Source: Ptychodera flava
Taxonomy: Eukaryota > Hemichordata > Enteropneusta > Ptychoderidae
Length of the DNA stretch: 64,000 nt
Reading direction: 5' to 3'
Assembly: GCF_041260155.1 (NCBI RefSeq)
Contig: NC_091942.1
Location: 9,875,001 to 9,939,000, forward strand
The position numbers and the translations under genes were made by a program. Under the pieces are notes generated by a model, which did not search any database, was not told the DNA's origin, and worked only from the letters and a program-made list of their open reading frames with translations. Below are positions 46,901 through 60,300 of the stretch, piece by piece; within the stretch, counting starts at the first letter, position 1; the number at the start of each line of letters is the position of its first letter.

Positions 46901-47924
46901 AAACCAGTATTAATATTTAGGAGTGAATTTGAGTTAAATTTCTGTTTGCTTTTTTCGTGAACATCAGGTACTTTTTAATACATCACACGGCAAGCTTTAA
47001 TTAAAGCTACAGAAACTATCTTTTGGCTATTTTTCAGAACTTTTGTTTTGTAGTTTCCCTACACTTTCCGCATTGAATCGCTAATCTGTAATTTAGTGCC
47101 AAGTATTTAGCATATCAACACAACCTATATGAGTATAATCTACTTTGTTATTGTTAAAAATTGTATTCAAGTCCAGACTAGAATTCATTTGTAAACAATA
47201 AACAATGATCACTACACACATACAAGTCGTGTTGAGAAAAAGAATAGTGGTGAATATCTCAAAATTTCAGTGTGACAAACGGATTAGGGTCAGACACGGT
47301 AGTTGATATACAGAAGCAGAATACTGAAAAACTTGCCACAAGTTACAGGTTATGTCCCTTTTAATATTGATTCAGCAAAACTAACATTTTCAGATTAGAA
47401 GCTAGTGGCTGATGTCTGTAAGTATCAGTCCTTTTTAGGTTTCAGAGGCATATATTTTCATATACATACTTGTCAGAATAATTAATTATTTCTTGTTTTA
47501 TGTTAATGGTGAATAGTTCATCTGTCATAGCTTCATTATTTGGAACTTGGAAGTATTTTCAATTGGTAATATTATGTTTATAAAAGTGCAGTTTCTTGTT
47601 CAACTTCCAAAGTCATGGTGGGTACTCCAGTCTGTTCAACTTGTCATCACAATCTGTATGTGTGCAATGCCACTGTTGAAAACTGATTTTATAGTAAGGA
47701 TTAGATTTCAGATGTCAATGATAATGTTTCATATTTTTTTAATATTATACACTCGATAGCATTTCATATTGCTTTCAATACATTGTGTATGCAAAGCTAA
47801 TACTTTAAATTCAACATGCACTCTAGAGAAGATTAAGAAAATCTACTCAAATCAGTTAAACATACTGGAATTGCTTCTCAAAGAAAAGTAATGAAAATGT
47901 GATCCTTATACTGCCCCGTCAATA

Positions 47925-48282
47925 GGGCCAATAGCTGTAACTTCTGTAAATTTTGATAATTTTTCTCACTATTTTTATTTTTAACGTCAACCACAGTTTC
48001 TTGTTCTACTCCCCAAAGCATGTTGAGATACACAGTATTCAGCTTGTCAACTCAGCCTGTACATGTGTAAACTGCATTGTTATTGTTGATGGGTGAATTT
48101 TAGTCCAGACTAGAATTCAAATGTAAGTAATAACAGTGCATTTTACATCTATAGACGCTGTATTGACAATGTGAAATATTTGGTGTTTCGACATGCTTTG
48201 GCGAGTAGAACAAGAGCTTGCAATCAACATAAAAGATAAAAATAGTGAAAAAAAATAATCAAAAGTTACAGCTTAGGCCCTT
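47925..48282. repeat. Fold-back MITE family A, copy 2
   Basis: Starts AGGGCC and ends GGCCCTTT, with long inverted arms: CTACTCCCCAAAGCATGTTG at the left, and CAACATGCTTTGG-like sequence inverted at the right. It is more diverged than copies 1 and 3. Confidence 0.7.
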
Positions 48283-50273
48283 TCAACTTTAAGGCTGTGA
48301 GGACACTGGGCTAATGACCCTATGCAGTGCCCACCTCATTTTAAAAGTGACTAGATAAAGTAGAGTACAGTAGTGAACCCATGGCAGAGATAAACTTATG
48401 AAAGAAAGTTCAGCCTATAAAACTACATTACAGTGCTCAGATAACCAGGGGGTGTCTGTCTGAAATAGCAAGGTGAAATACCACACAAAACCCAATGAGA
48501 GGCTGTAAAAAATCATTTCCACACATAATTAAAATTCACATGGTCCGTTGCTCTGAGTGGAAGAACCATGGCTTGACTTCAGGTAAATTTTTTCTCTGTG
48601 TGTGGATTGTGTTTTGATGTTGTGGTGAAAGAAACGTGTGTAGGTGGATATGTACCGTGTCTGATAATCAGTAGGCCTTCAATGTAAACCCATAGGGATG
48701 TAGACTAGTATTTATTAGTTTAGTTGAAGAATCAGACGCAGATGTCTGTCTTGATGGACATTTGTCCTGTCTGACACTGACGTCCTTTGTGGTGTAATTT
48801 TGACCATAGACGACTGCTGTCTGTGTTTTGACACAGTGACAGGTGACGCCCAGAGGATCTGTCTGTTGAGTGGTTACCATAGAAACAGCAGTCAATTAGC
48901 CGACTGAAAGTCTGTGCAGCCAAGGGTAGTGACGCTTGCTACAATTTTTGAATGTCTGTCTACAGTGCCATATGCTCTGACACTTCATTATTGTTATGTT
49001 TGTTTGTATGTGAGAGAGCTGGAGATCGACCAAAATGTCTATTTAGAAAAGCCAGTGATTTTCCCATAGGAATTTGCATTGTCTGCTGCGAGTGTTCAAA
49101 ATCAACAAAAGCTCTCCGTTTTATTCCATTTTAGTCCAAAGAATGCCATTTTATTCCTTTTCAGAAACAGTGCACCCCTTTTCGTACTGTAATAGTTAGC
49201 ATTACTGACTGTAATAAGCGTGATATTTATAACTGTAGCTGTGTGTGTAAAAGTTTTAACAGCTTTGAGCATTAATAAAACGTGATCACAGTATGTACAG
49301 TTTATAGGTTTATGCAGTTTTGAAGTAAAAAAGATGATGGCACTGAGCATTCATTAAAGTGGTTTTATGATGCCGTTTATCTGACAATATGAGGTGTCTT
49401 TATGCTGGCAATTATTTCTCCGGGCATAAAGGCTTGTGTAAATGATGAACACCCGGCGTGTTGAATGGCACTGCTGAACAAAACAAGACTGGATTCTTGT
49501 GTCAACATTATTTTTCAACAACAAAAGTTTCTTGTGAACTGGACACAATGCTTCTTTTCTTCTTGATTGATTCTTGAATGGGTCTTTTTTTGGAAAAAAA
49601 ATTATGTGCGGGTGTGCTTTATTTGTATTGGATAGTGCAAAGGGATTTCCTCAGGGCGGCATGCCAGAATATGGCAGTTGCATCCGTGTGTGGTTGTCAG
49701 GTAAACTTGGCATGCTTGGTGCCAGTACATGGAAAATTGTATGGCACAGTGTATGTAATATTTGCAAATCAAGTACACTTTATGTAATAATCACAAATCG
49801 AGCGTAATTCTTTCAGAAAAAGTGAATTTGTGATATTATTGTCTGTACGTAGGTAAGTAGGAAGCTGTACAAGAGACAATGAGCTGCCCTTTGGTCTCAC
49901 TATTTGTTTATTTGTTTTCCTAAGCGTACACATACATGTATTTAGGTGGATCTTGTGGTATTCCTAGAAGCTTTTTGACCTGGGAATTTTCTCTGCCAAG
50001 GAGTTTTATGTTATTTTTTTGGTAGGTCCAAGGTCATCATACAACCCTTGTTTTCCTTCCTCACATGTATTTGTGGATGAAATTCTGATTAAAGCCTTGT
50101 GTTCACTGTTTTGAAGACTAACAAATGCTACCAGAGGTTCCTCCTACAGACATTGCACCTATTTCATCCATGTGTTGACGCATCATTGTCCTAGGACTCC
50201 ACACACTGTGCTTTTATTTGTGACAAACTTCTGACTCTGTGGATCCTAACTTGAAGTATACTTAATGTAGTTA

Positions 50274-50615
50274 AAGGGCCAGCAATGCTAACTTTTGATG
50301 ATTTTTCAGTATTTTTATTTGGTGTATGAATTGCAAGCTCTCAGTCTACTCCCAAAAGCATGTTAAAATACACACTATTAACTTGTCCACAAAACATCTA
50401 TATGGGAAAAATTAACTGTGACCGTTTACATTTGAATTCTAGTCTGGACCAGAATTCACTTGTCAACAATAACAATGCAGTCTACACATGCATAGGGTAA
50501 GTTGACAAGCTGAATACTGTGTATATCAACAAGCTTTGGGTAGAATAAGAAATATGGTTGACATTAAAAACAGAAATAGTAGAAAAATCATGAAAAGTTA
50601 GCATTACTGGCCCTT
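50274..50615. repeat. Fold-back MITE family A, copy 3
   Basis: The left end AAGGGCCAGCAATGCTAACT is mirrored at the right as AGTTAGCATTACTGGCCCTT. The inner arms pair over much of their length (TTAACTTGTC with GACAAGCTGA-like). Length 342 bp, close to copy 1 (344 bp). Confidence 0.8.
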
Positions 50616-53600
50616 GACTGTAAACGAGTGGGCTGGTCCATGGTCCGTGGCTGGTCTAATACAATGTATGTAAATCAATTTGGCGTTACCATGGGAACTC
50701 TACCCCGTGTCTTTTGTGCGATAACCCCAATTTGTCATTCCCAGTTGCTTACATGCTTGTACACAAAATACCCTGACTTGGTCACAAGTCCCAGTTGTAA
50801 TTACATGGTTGTTCTCACGGCTGACTATTGATTAGCCATTGTACACACAACAGTACATCATAAAAAACAGGCTGGCTGTGTACTCAATGGCCGTCCCCTT
50901 GAAACTTGGAACCATGTTTGCAAATACTAAGTTTAGCATACTTTTTGAAGTGACATCCCCCTCTACCCCCGACCACCCAACCTCAAACCCATGGGCTTTC
51001 AGTTTATTCAGTGACCCATACTGGATGGGCAGTAGCAGATGCAATGATGACAGTAATTGAACTGGACAGTTTGGAAGTTCCTCTGCAGCTGCAATGTAAA
51101 GCCAGAGAAGTAAAATCTCTTACATGTTTGTGAATATTTGTAACTTCTGCTGAACAACCCCCAGCACATTGCAGCAGAGAGCATACATGTAGGAATATAA
51201 CTGGCCTCATTTCAAAGCCTATCAAAACAAACTCCAGTGAACCATTCAAAGTAGTTTGTTGCTGATTTAAATTTGAATGGCATTTTTATGAGCTCTGTCT
51301 TTGCAGTCAGAGGTAATAAAATACAGTGAACACCCCATAAAATGATGCTACATGTAGTTGGTGGGCATTCTTATTTTCAGACAAAAAAGGAGGGGGTGGT
51401 TGTATTCCCTAGATGTTTGGTGTTTGTTTGTATTTAGGGTCGGTGTTGGTATGGGGTGGTACATGTAGGTGAAGCTGTACAGTGATGAAATAGAGAAAAG
51501 TATGATACAAGAAGGCCAAGAAAGAGAAAATACCCAGTAGTTTGTTTTGTCATCCGCAAATGCATCAATTTAGACTGGCTTTGTCAGCCCTTTTTTCTCA
51601 TTCGCTGGACAAATTTAGTAAAAATACGTGTAATTTACAGTTTGCGAGACACTGCAGATATTATATCAATATTTGTCAATGTGTCATATTACACATGTAT
51701 GCACCATGCAGTTCTGAGCTGCCAAACTTATCATTGTCATGTGACTGCCTGTCAAAATTGCTACTTCATTCAAACATTCTTTTTCTGTTTTCATATTGGT
51801 AATATCAGTTGAATATTGTGAGCGCAAAAGCAAAAAAACTTTTCACCACAGCACTTTGGTAAGAGACCAAGGATGAGGAACAATGCTTTTGTTTTTTCAG
51901 CCTATGCTGTTACTGTGCGTACATATTTGAATGTGTTGGGATTTGTTTTCGTGATATAGAAATTATCAAGTTCATCTTTTTTCTTTGTTGCACACTTTTT
52001 GAAGTCTGATCATTTGCGTGAGGCTTTATGTAAAGCTAACCAGAACCATACTAGTCTGGACATGTCATGAATTCATTACTTTTAAACAAAAAGACAATGT
52101 GACTTCTAACAAAACGAAGCAAAACAAAAAGTTTGTTATACAAAGAATGACATGATTATTGTAACAGTGTCAAATTGTCATTGAGAAATAACATGTAAAT
52201 TGTACACATGTTAACTTATATTGCTACTGATGGGATAACAAAGCAGTTAAGTTCACATGAATGTGATTTCGACCTGAGTATCAATCTGATCAATGTCACA
52301 CAAAGGACATTTATTGTTTGTCTTTCCAGTACATGTGTCATTTTATTCACAACATATTGTTTGCAGCAGACAGGAGCACTGTACACCCTTTGGTCTGACT
52401 GTCCTTCTGATTTTTGTGATGCATTTTGAACAGCTCACCAGTAAAAGCAGGGGTACGCCATTGCATGGTGTAGGACGGTAGGCTATTACGACTGTGCAAA
52501 TTGTCACTAGCACACAGTAGCACAAAAGGGCTATCAGATAATTTACGTTTCCTGGACATGAGCCCCTATTAGATAATTTACGTTTAGGGTGGATAGTTTC
52601 CCATTACTACAAGTGTTAGATAATTTACGTCTGTTGAATGTGCAGGATTGCCCCTTCGTAAACATCGTCGACCTGAAAACGGCAGACCAAGTGTCCAGTT
52701 AGCTTTTCTAGCCTGCAGGTCTCATTTCAAAACACAAAATACTGCTTTACAGTGGAGGGTGTTAAAATTGTTGAGTGGGCAGGAAATAAAACGCAGTCAG
52801 TACAGTAATTCAATGATGTCCTTGGGCGCATACTGGCAGTCTTTTCACTTTTGAATATACAGTATAAAGTTCCGAGCTCTGTCAACTGTCCTGTTTGAGT
52901 TTGTGTAGAAATCACATCCTATCAGACTCCAAATGGTCCTTTAACGTATGCTAGTCACTGATTTTCAGTGACACTAGATTCAATCAGGAGGGAGGTTGAG
53001 GTGAAAGGTTACATAATTTGTAGCTGGAGCATGGCAGAGGTGTGACCTCAGACATGTGCTAAGAATACTGAAAGTAATAAATGTACTTGTAACTCACTAT
53101 GGTGTAGACAGTTTGTAGGGTTTGAAATTGTTGCTACTAGACTGATCAAAACTAGTGAGAAAGGTTATTTTTGGCTCTTCAAGCAGGCTGAGAATAGAGA
53201 ATGTACATGTAGGTATATCGTTGCAGACGCTCTGGGTTCATATGAGATCAAATCACCACTCACACGAAAGATAACCCCTCAACATACAAATTTTACCAGT
53301 CACTTGCAAGGACTGCTTCCTAAATTGCACATTGAAAAGACATCGGTTGGGTGACAACATTTCAGAACAATGACACAGTATGTTGTATTGAGATGAAATA
53401 AGTTTTGCCCAAAGAAACACAGACCAGCAGGGCAGCACATTGCGTGTACTTATGAATGTGTAGATTTTTCAGTATAAATTTATGTAACGATGCCTGGCAT
53501 CTACATGTATTTCTGGGGTCTACACCAACATTACTGTAATAGGTTACCTACATTTCTAATCTGTTTTTTTATATCCGTAGTTTCCAAATGTATCACCAAG

Positions 53601-53819
53601 AGTTGCTTGAAATGTTGCTTTCCAATGTCAAATTCTTAGAGACAGGGCACATAAATCTTTATTCATTAAAAGGACCCCTTGTCTCTGCAAACGCTATTCA
53701 TAACATGGTCATCTTATCAGCTGCCCTTGTTTGGGTCAGTTGCCATGGCGACAGACAGATAAAATGAAGGCATCATGCGTTTGTTGATCTTGTCTCCACG
53801 AATCTGCTGTTATTAGCAG

Positions 53820-53882
53820 GTGATATTTGAAGCAATTCATAAAACTCTGGAGACCAGTGTTGAACTCAACTTAGCCTCTGAG
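53820..53882 (+). other. Candidate 63-bp exon abutting the palindrome
   Basis: Lies between an acceptor TTATTAGCAG and a strong donor TCTGAG|GTAAGG. It is 63 nt long and open in one frame (VIFEAIHKTLETSVELNLAS). No homology is known to me and it may be untranslated or not an exon at all. Confidence 0.2.
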
Positions 53883-53885
53883 GTA

Positions 53886-55166
53886 AGGTCCAGTAGGCAT
53901 AATTTGTGATGATTTTTTTCCTATTATTATCATAAAAAATAATTATGAATATTAATAAATTATTAATATGAATGTTACAGAATATTAAAACTTTTTACAC
54001 ACAATGTCGTCTACTTTGTGTAAATGCTGTCTGGAAACTCCATTGTTGTGATAATTATGATTATTAATAAATTATGATTATGATTAATAAAGTCATATTT
54101 TACACATCGTAATGTGCTTATATGAACAACCGTCTGGAAATCCTTATATAGTTTCACAATCCATGCCAAAATATACAAGTGACACCATTGCCAAGGTTCA
54201 GTCTACGGCGAGAGTTACCAATGCCCAGGTTCAGTCTACGGCGAGAGTTACTACACAGTGTATATAATGAGAAGGTAGCCAGCTCCACTCAACAGTAAAC
54301 TGACATACCCATGAATTACCTCCGTTTTCTTCACTTCTGCATGTTGATTCTCAAAATTTCTCCCGGTGTTGGCAAGTCCATAAATCAGCCATCAAATCTA
54401 CCCAGTTTTGACCACTTAGACGGAAAATTTGTGAAGTTTGGGGCTGCGAGAAGGTATATATCGCCAATGAAATGATGCTGCCTTAGCGGAATCGACAGCA
54501 TCCGGGAACTTATAAGGCAGTTAGCGAAATTTGCCTTATAAGTTCCCGGATGCTGTCGATTCCGCTAAGGCAGCATCATTTCATTGGCGATATATACCTT
54601 CTCGCAGCCCCAAACTTCACAAATTTTCCGTCTAAGTGGTCGAAACTGGGTAGATTTGATGGCTGATTTATGGACTTGCCAACACCGGGAGAAATTTTGA
54701 GAATCAACATGCAGAAGTGAAGAAAACGGAGGTAATTCATGGGTATGTCAGTTTACTGTTGAGTGGAGCTGGCTACCTTCTCATTATATACACTGTGTAG
54801 TAACTCTCGCCGTAGACTGAACCTGGGCATTGGTAACTCTCGCCGTAGACTGAACCTTGGCAATGGTGTCACTTGTATATTTTGGCATGGATTGTGAAAC
54901 TATATAAGGGTTTCCAGACGGTTGTTCATATAAGCACATTACGATGTGTAAAATATGACTTTATTAATCATAATCATAATTTATTAATAATCATAATTAT
55001 CACAACAATGGAGTTTCCAGACAGCATTTACACAAAGTAGACAACATTGTGTGTAAAAAAGTTTTAATATTCTGTAACATTCATATTAATAATTTATTAA
55101 TATTCATAATTATTTTTTATGATAATAATAGGAAAAAAATCATCACAAATTATGCCTACTGGACCT
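53886..55166. repeat. Near-perfect 1.28-kb palindrome (fold-back element)
   Basis: Arms 53886-54519 and 54532-55166 are inverted copies of about 634 bp with only a handful of differences, around a 12-nt spacer GTTAGCGAAATT. The ends are AGGTCCAGTAGGC and its complement. The 13-mer TCTGAGGTAAGGT occurs at both margins, suggesting insertion with target duplication. Each arm holds a partial tandem of AGGTTCAGTCTACGGCGAGA. No reading frame. Confidence 0.92.
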
Positions 55167-55362
55167 GTGTCTGAGGTAAGGTGTTTATATTTCCCATCGT
55201 CAACGCAATGCCAGATCCATGGATTGGACTTGAGTTTCCTCTGACTCACATAATTTCAGAGAAATTAGATGTATAATAATTATTCTTTCTGATTTTATTA
55301 GTGTAAGTCAGTGTAGTGATGGCATTTTGTTCTGCACAGCACATGTCGCCCCCATTTGAGTG

Positions 55363-55700
55363 GAGGCATCATGGGCCAGTGGCTAGAGCAGTGGACTCAC
55401 GATCAAAGGATGGCGAGTTCGAGCCCCGGCATGGCTATGGTGTGTGTCCTTGGGCAAGGCACTTTATTCCTCATTGCTTCTCCCCACCCAGGAGTGATGG
55501 GTACCTGGTAGGACAGAGGTTGTTATGTGTGCGTTTAGCTCTGCTGCGCTTATTGGCTGCACATGTGAGCTGTTGTTTGCTCCCCAGGGAGTTGAGTGGT
55601 ATTATATTAGGTCCAGTGACCAGGGGTAATAATAATTGTAAAGCGCCTTGATCACATCTACTTGTGGATATGTGCGCTATATAAGAACCAAATATTATAA
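55363..55700 (+). mobile_element. tRNA-derived SINE
   Basis: The 5' part resembles a tRNA gene: a Pol III A box TGGCTAGAGCAGTGG at 55380-55394 and a B box GAGTTCGAGCCC near 55415-55426. The rest is a tail ending in AAAGCGCCTTGATCAC, then TGCGCTATATAAGAACC, a 3' end I associate with widespread marine-animal SINEs. It cannot fold as a functional tRNA and has no CCA end. Confidence 0.85.
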
Positions 55701-55709
55701 ATTTATTGC

Positions 55710-57316
55710 ATCTGATATAGTTTCAACCTACCCCCCCCCCCCCCCCCACATTCAACAATGGGAAGATTCCAAAGTAGAGGGGTGGTGAAAGGGTGAAGTC
55801 CAAGTTTTGCTCTCCACATTCACAGGCAGTCGCATACACACACCCTTATCAACTGTTAAAAGTTTTATATTGTGTGAACAGACTTAAAAATAGATTAGCA
55901 AATCTACTGATAAGGCTCCAGGCACACTCCACTGTACTGACCGAGGCTGATCACATATTTCTCTGTCAAATTCAAGTGCTGTAACTTTCACGAGGGTCGT
56001 CAGGAATTCAGGCCACAGTGCTGACCAGCTTGTCATGTATTGCGTTGTATTACATGTAACTATTTGGTACTTCCACAGTATAGGTTCTGTTGTCAATGAA
56101 CCAGTAGCTTCTGTACAGCAGACTAGGAACTTCCATGCTGTCTGTGTTACCCACATTGTGTTTGGACATCAAGCGATAACAATAACCTAAAAATCAATCA
56201 GTTCACCAATAATTATCCCCCAAATCAATCGGTTCACCGATAATTACCCCTAGCGTCATAAATGTCATGGTTCTCGCCAATGTTTCCATGCTGACGTAGA
56301 AATTCGGAATGGCGATGTTCAAATTTTCTCTCTTTTGTGCAAACACATTAGAGCTTGAACCGATAATGAACATTGCTGCTGCTTTGTGTGGTGAGTTGAT
56401 GGGCTTTTAATGGCTTTGTCTAAAAGGTTGGCAGAGTTTTTAAATGCACTGTTGGGTGACAGGATGTTGACTCTAAGACTGGTAAGAGTTTGTGACGAGA
56501 GAAAGTGTCGTTATGCCGGCAAAGTTACAGGTGGGGCACGTGAATACAGATGACTGAGATCCAGTACCATTAATATGGCTGATTCATGGCAATATCAGAG
56601 TTCTATCATTATTAAATATGCAAAAATAAATATTTTGTTAAATTTGACAAGACAGTGTTTTTGCTAAGGTTGGGGAACATTTGTAAATGATTTGGGAACC
56701 CCGGTAACATTTAATGTCCCCTAATCTGATTGCATTGATATACCAAGGGGAACCCCGGTAAAATGACTGGGGAACCCCGGTAACATTTACCGGTAAAATG
56801 ACTGGGAACCCCGGTAACATTTACCGGGGTACCGGCCTTAACAAATACACTGCAAGACATTGAAATTAATCAAACATGATAGGTACTTTGATATAACCAG
56901 TGTTCTGAATAAAGCTATCACAATGGTATTGCCAAAATATATGACAACAAGCTGTGGTAATTACAACAGATATACTAAAACAACATTTGCCTGAGTTGCT
57001 GTTGACATCATCAAATGTTGTACAGCACTCCTATATATATTTGGTAACAAACCTGGAACCACGTTCTGGACTACCTGACATGTCAGAACCTTAGGATTGA
57101 ACTTGACAGTGCAGTCCTCTGTCTATACTGAAATTATTTTTCTTAATATTCCCCATGTAGTGACTAGTGTATTCTTTTACATTCAATCTACACGTAGTAC
57201 ATGTAGACTGATTGATCTAAGCTGACCTGTGTTCTCTCTCTGCCTGCCTCTCTGTGTCTATCTGTGAGTCTGTCTGTCTGTCTCTTTCCCTCCCCTCCCC
57301 ATTTATTCCAATTCAG
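55710..57316 (+). other. Non-coding DNA with simple repeats
   Basis: A poly-C run near 55731-55747. At 56684-56835 a unit GGGAACCCCGGTAACATTT recurs three to four times. A pyrimidine-rich TCTG/TCTC tract at about 57230-57300 precedes a possible acceptor at 57316. No gene recognised. Confidence 0.55.
56684..56835. repeat. Short degenerate tandem repeat
   Basis: Copies of (G)GGAACCCCGGTAACATTT and AAAATGACTGGG, about 35 bp apart, with small palindromes such as ACCGGGGTACCGG at the end. Confidence 0.75.
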
Positions 57317-57387
57317 GGGACGTCCCTGTGCACCTTATTCGACTGTGTCATCTCAGATTTTGCTACCCTTCTATCAAAAGATATCAG
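57317..57387 (+). other. Candidate internal exon, probably untranslated
   Basis: Follows a long pyrimidine tract and ATTCAG, begins GGGACGTCCC and ends GATATCAG before GTGATT. At least two frames are open through its 71 bp. It could be an alternative 5' exon of the gene starting near 43.9 kb. Support is splice-site form only. Confidence 0.2.
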
Positions 57388-60300
57388 GTGATTCAATGCA
57401 GACACACATTGTTGACATAGTGGAGGTAGACTAGATACTCTGTGTTTGGAGAGGTGAAGGCCATGTTTGTTGTGACTCTGAACACACATATAATCCCTCT
57501 GAGGAAAACCAAACCATTGATGTCGATATTTCTTGGTTGTGCTACACAGCTAGCTGGGAGGCACATGGGATCTAGATGTTCATTTCTTTTGCATGTCAGT
57601 TTCTCTGAAGGATCAATAGTCATGCTGATCTTTTTTGCAATGCACATAAGCTTTTTATGCATGACAGAATAGGCAGAGAACGGATCGGGGCTGTCGCCAT
57701 CAGTTGCCATGGCAAAAATCGTTTTCAAATGATGTGAGTTATATTGCTTAGGAAAATAATTGAATTTTATTCTGCTTTTTTCATGATCACTGAAATAATT
57801 CTATTCAGACCGTCTGGTTTATTTGCCATTTGCATTGTTGTTCATTTTTGAAATCCATCCTGGTGTATTGCTTGCCTCAGAACTGATTCAGTTCAGTGCT
57901 GCCAGCGATGAAAGACTAACACAATCATCATTTCTCACACAATTTGACACCTACGTTTCATTGAAATCAGTGAGAACAGTGGCAGCCATCCGTTCTGTCT
58001 TTCAAATTTAATAAATGTCACTCATAGGCTAGTGTTCTCTGATCCAGGAAAAATGAGAAATAAAGAAATGATTTATCGTCTTCATATTCAGTGAGAGGTT
58101 GTCGGTTGATGCTCTCCCCTCTGGCCATCAATAATTGGTTTAACCCAATTTTGTGCAACTGTGTGGGTGGACCTACTTACAGGGAATTAGGGTGTTCTGG
58201 ATAAAAGTTGAGCCTGTGTCAAAGCCCTGTCTCCCGTTGGTGATCCCTGTGGTCAGTGAGTATAATGTACAACCATCTAAGAATTGAAAGATGAATTATT
58301 CATATATTATCTTGTACTGGAGAAGCAGTCTTGTGTATGTTGCAGTATTTTATTGTAAAAACTGTCAGATTCGAGTTATTAGCAGTTGAATAGATGGAAG
58401 AGAAATAGGTCCTTTTTTGTTAAAAGTTTGCACTACATAATGAATGTATCGCCTGGTTGTATAGAACAATCATGAAATAGAATTTGTTGGTCTGGCAGCA
58501 AAAATACTCCAAAATGCACCTACTCGTTTCAGTGGCAACCTACATGTAGCTCTCTATATTTTATATCTTATCATGTCTATCTGCTAGATGCGTGCGGTGT
58601 ATGATACATATCAACCTACTTTTCACGTCGGCAGCCTCTAGTACAAAGTCGACTTCATTATTGCTGACGATTGAACCATAAATATTGATCGGCATACTTT
58701 GATACCGCTGTTGAACGGTTTTTTTGAAAAACACTTCAGAAGAGAATTCTTTATTAGAGATCAGAATCACTGCCAGTACCCCCTAGCAAGATCGCCGTAT
58801 AGTTCCAGCATTGTACCAGTGTAACTGGTCATGGTCTTGAAATATAGATCTGTCTTGTATGAGTTGAATGTTACTTGTCCTGGCCTTTTGTTGCAGATAC
58901 TGCTTCCACTTGATGTTAATTTTCAACCATCAATTGTGATTAAATTGAATTGTAATCCATCCAATCTGTATAAACAACCTATATTTAAGTAATTATACTC
59001 AAAACATTGTGAAGTAGTCAACTAAAGAGCCGATTATGTCTGTTATGAGCAGCTGATGAGAGTCCATTCACACTAATAGACTCAGGCTTAAAATATTAGT
59101 AACTGTGCAAAGGGTTTATTCTGTTTACACATCTGTCAGAAGTTGCTAAACTGTTGACTAGGAAACTAAGATTTTAATGAGTTTATAATTTAATGGAATT
59201 TATTGAGCTGTCAGGGACCATCTCAGATTGTTGCACAAGTTCAGGAAATCAAATTTCATGGATTTGATCAAATTTTAAACCTCTTCTCGTGTTAAAGCTC
59301 CATTATCTGTAGCTTTTTGAAGTGTTTCCAGTGCTCTGTATATTGTTGTAAAATTCATTCGTCATGATTCTACTTTATATTTCACTGCACTTTGGGAAGA
59401 ACAAAAAATTTATTGTTTGTTATTGGATAAAAAATTGAAATATTGTCAAAGTTGCAACTATTGTCCATCAAATGTTTACTCATCGACATCAAATAACCAG
59501 TTGTATTAACTAAATTTAGGCTACAGTTAATGTAGTTGTATTTATTATTTGAAATTTGTAATGAAATTTACTGATATTGTAATTATATTTAACAGTATTG
59601 TCTTAGAGAGACGTGGTATTTTAGCTGTTGAAGTGTGCAAATTTGGAGTTAGAGTGTTCATTCTCTGATGTAGCAGTCGGCAGAGTGTATGTAGGTGTGA
59701 AATGAAGTTGTGAAAATGAATCAAGCTTAACCACTTCCTCTCAAAATGATTGAAATTTGCTTCATGAACATCTGCGATGATGTAAGACTGTCCCTGGATT
59801 AAACCATCAGTGAATACAGGTTATATTGAACCAAAGTACTTTGATCTGAACATTGCCATTAAAGTGATGTTTGGACAATGTCCCGATCGATGCCAGGATT
59901 TGCTAAATTTTCACGTTTCTAGTCTGATTCTCTGCTGGAGGCTGCTTTGCAATTTACAGTCAAGGCGTCAGTTATCTTCCTGTACACCGGGGCTGCTCAA
60001 ATTTTCGTACCAAGAGAGTAAATTAAAACTCCATCCCGTATTATGTTTTATTTATGTTTATGATTATTGTTTCTCGTTGGGCTACACATCAACTTCATCT
60101 GAAGGGTGTTTCTTTGGGCAGGGACTTCACATCAACTTCATCAGAAGGGTGTTTCTTTGGGCAGGGACTTCACATCAACTTCATCAGAAGGGTGTTTCTT
60201 TGGGCAGGACTTCACATCAACTTCATCTGAAGGGTGTTTCTTTGGGCAGGGACTTCTGGGAAGACTATGCTACATCAACTTAACCAAGCCGTGCAAACTG

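Larger units (their letters stand above)
43935..53819 (+). other. Probable long 5' intron or intergenic DNA
   Basis: No exon with recognisable protein. Contains MITE family A copies at 47925-48282 and 50274-50615, and a partial copy near 47145-47200. It also holds three AGATAATTTACGT repeats at 52536, 52571 and 52618. Confidence 0.5.

Noticed and set aside
55371..55440. Functional tRNA gene
   Set aside because: The A and B boxes are present but the cloverleaf cannot be completed, and the sequence continues into a SINE tail.
59810..60283. 157-codon open frame
   Set aside because: Its second half is the 43-bp tandem repeat and the first half resembles no protein.
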